This document shows, piece after piece, positions 63,547 to 64,000 of a stretch of DNA of 64,000 nt (position 1 is the stretch's first letter; each line of letters opens with the position of its first letter). Origin of the DNA: SIG622 sp045604705 (GTDB taxonomy: Bacteria > Bacillota > Clostridia > Oscillospirales > CAG-382); assembly GCA_045604705.1 (NCBI GenBank), contig JAZUOO010000022.1:5869-69868 (forward strand), given 5' to 3'. The translations under genes were made by a program, and so were the position numbers. The notes beneath the pieces were generated by a model. It was not told the DNA's origin. It saw nothing but the letters and a program-made list of their open reading frames with translations, and did not search any database.

Positions 63547-64000
63547 TTAACTTAACATACCTTTTAAGTCAAAGGATATGGGTTTTTCCTTGAACTTATT
63601 GAGTGGTATCTTTTTAGCCTGATTGGATAACAGAGTGATTATGTCATAGGCTTGTTCAAGGTAAGGTTTATGCTTATTCTTCTCAATCCAATAGAACAGA
63701 GCCAAGTAATAGTCAAGAAACTTGGAACTAACACCATGATACAGATACATAAAATCACTTATATTGTGGTGATACCCATTGATATGACCAAGACTATATC
63801 CACCGCTTGTATGCTTTCCGCTTGGGATTTGCTTTAATGGTATCTTGTGCTTGTTTGCTACGGTCTTATATGCTCTGTGGTTGTCTGTAATCAAAACAGT
63901 ATCTTCCGTAAAGTGTGGTAAAAGTGTTTTTTCAATATGACTTGCCCATATTCTGCCAACACAAACAGTTTGCAAGAAATGGTTATTATTTCTATCAACA
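63547..64000 (-). mobile_element. IS1595/ISXO2-like transposase, C-terminal part, cut by window edge
   Basis: Frame open to the window edge, 150 residues visible. Typical C-terminal transposase text: VLITDNHRAYKTVANKHKIP with a catalytic Asp, then GGYSLGHINGYHHNISDFMY and GVSSKFLDYYLALFYW. The conserved Asn/Asp-His-Arg arrangement fits the DDE-type ISXO2-like (IS1595) domain. The rest of the element is beyond the window, so whether it is intact cannot be judged. Confidence 0.8.

Overview
The window looks like a chromosomal segment from a low-to-moderate GC anaerobic member of the Clostridia, probably a gut Ruminococcaceae/Oscillospiraceae-type organism. The main reasons are the CIRCE-controlled groES-groEL operon, paired glgC and glgD, the large acyl-CoA dehydratase activase, the miaB-ylbF-mutS-mutL-tgt-yajC-TIGR04086 order, the DUF5685/DnaJ pair and AGGAGG-type ribosome binding sites. 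I assign no species. No rRNA or tRNA gene and no CRISPR array were seen.

Layout. 1-9.5 kb (minus): a five-gene sugar-type ABC uptake operon. It has a 1216-residue binding protein, two permeases, a YIP1/NHL membrane protein and a DUF5696-like exported protein cut by the window edge. 10.2-12.7 kb (minus): groES-groEL, with an in-frame stop inside groEL. 12.7-15.1 kb (minus): PHP phosphoesterase, rRNA methyltransferase and a membrane protein. 15.3-20.9 kb (plus): DUF5685, DnaJ and membrane proteins, a parvulin lipoprotein whose halves are in swapped order, then proB-proA. 21.2-25.4 kb (plus): 2-hydroxyacyl-CoA dehydratase activase and a dehydratase-like partner. 25.5-37.7 kb (minus): a glycogen cluster (GH13 enzyme, glgP, glgA, glgD, glgC, glgB) and pfkA. 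38.2-42.9 kb (plus): DeoR regulator, methyltransferase, hslO, miaB, ylbF. 43.2-52.2 kb (plus): mutS, mutL, tgt, yajC and a TIGR04086 protein, separated by mosaic repeats. 52.2-62.5 kb (minus): thpR, HPr-like, pentapeptide, ROK kinase, sfsA, an sdpR/sdpI-like pair, two lipoproteins, a DUF6504-like protein and dinB. 62.8-64 kb (minus): a methyltransferase and the C-terminal part of an IS1595-type transposase.

How the genes fit together. Sugar import, glycogen synthesis (GlgC/GlgD, GlgA, GlgB), glycogen breakdown (GlgP, GH13), ROK glucokinase, phosphofructokinase and a DeoR regulator point to a carbohydrate-fermenting lifestyle with storage glycogen. DNA maintenance is well represented by MutS, MutL and DNA polymerase IV.

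Most notable observations. (1) The parvulin-type lipoprotein at 17516-18649 reads as a circular permutation of the usual PrsA/SurA-like order. (2) groEL carries a single in-frame TAA in an otherwise well-conserved sequence. (3) A family of mosaic, hairpin-rich intergenic repeats fills gaps around mutS, mutL and yajC, with two long direct copies of about 0.7 kb and fragments elsewhere, including between groES and groEL. (4) Five GAACAAA-type boxes sit at the dinB promoter. (5) Two perfect palindromes flank the sdpR-like promoter. (6) A possible 39-residue gene with a strong ribosome binding site and its own terminator lies in an AT-rich gap near 53.2 kb.
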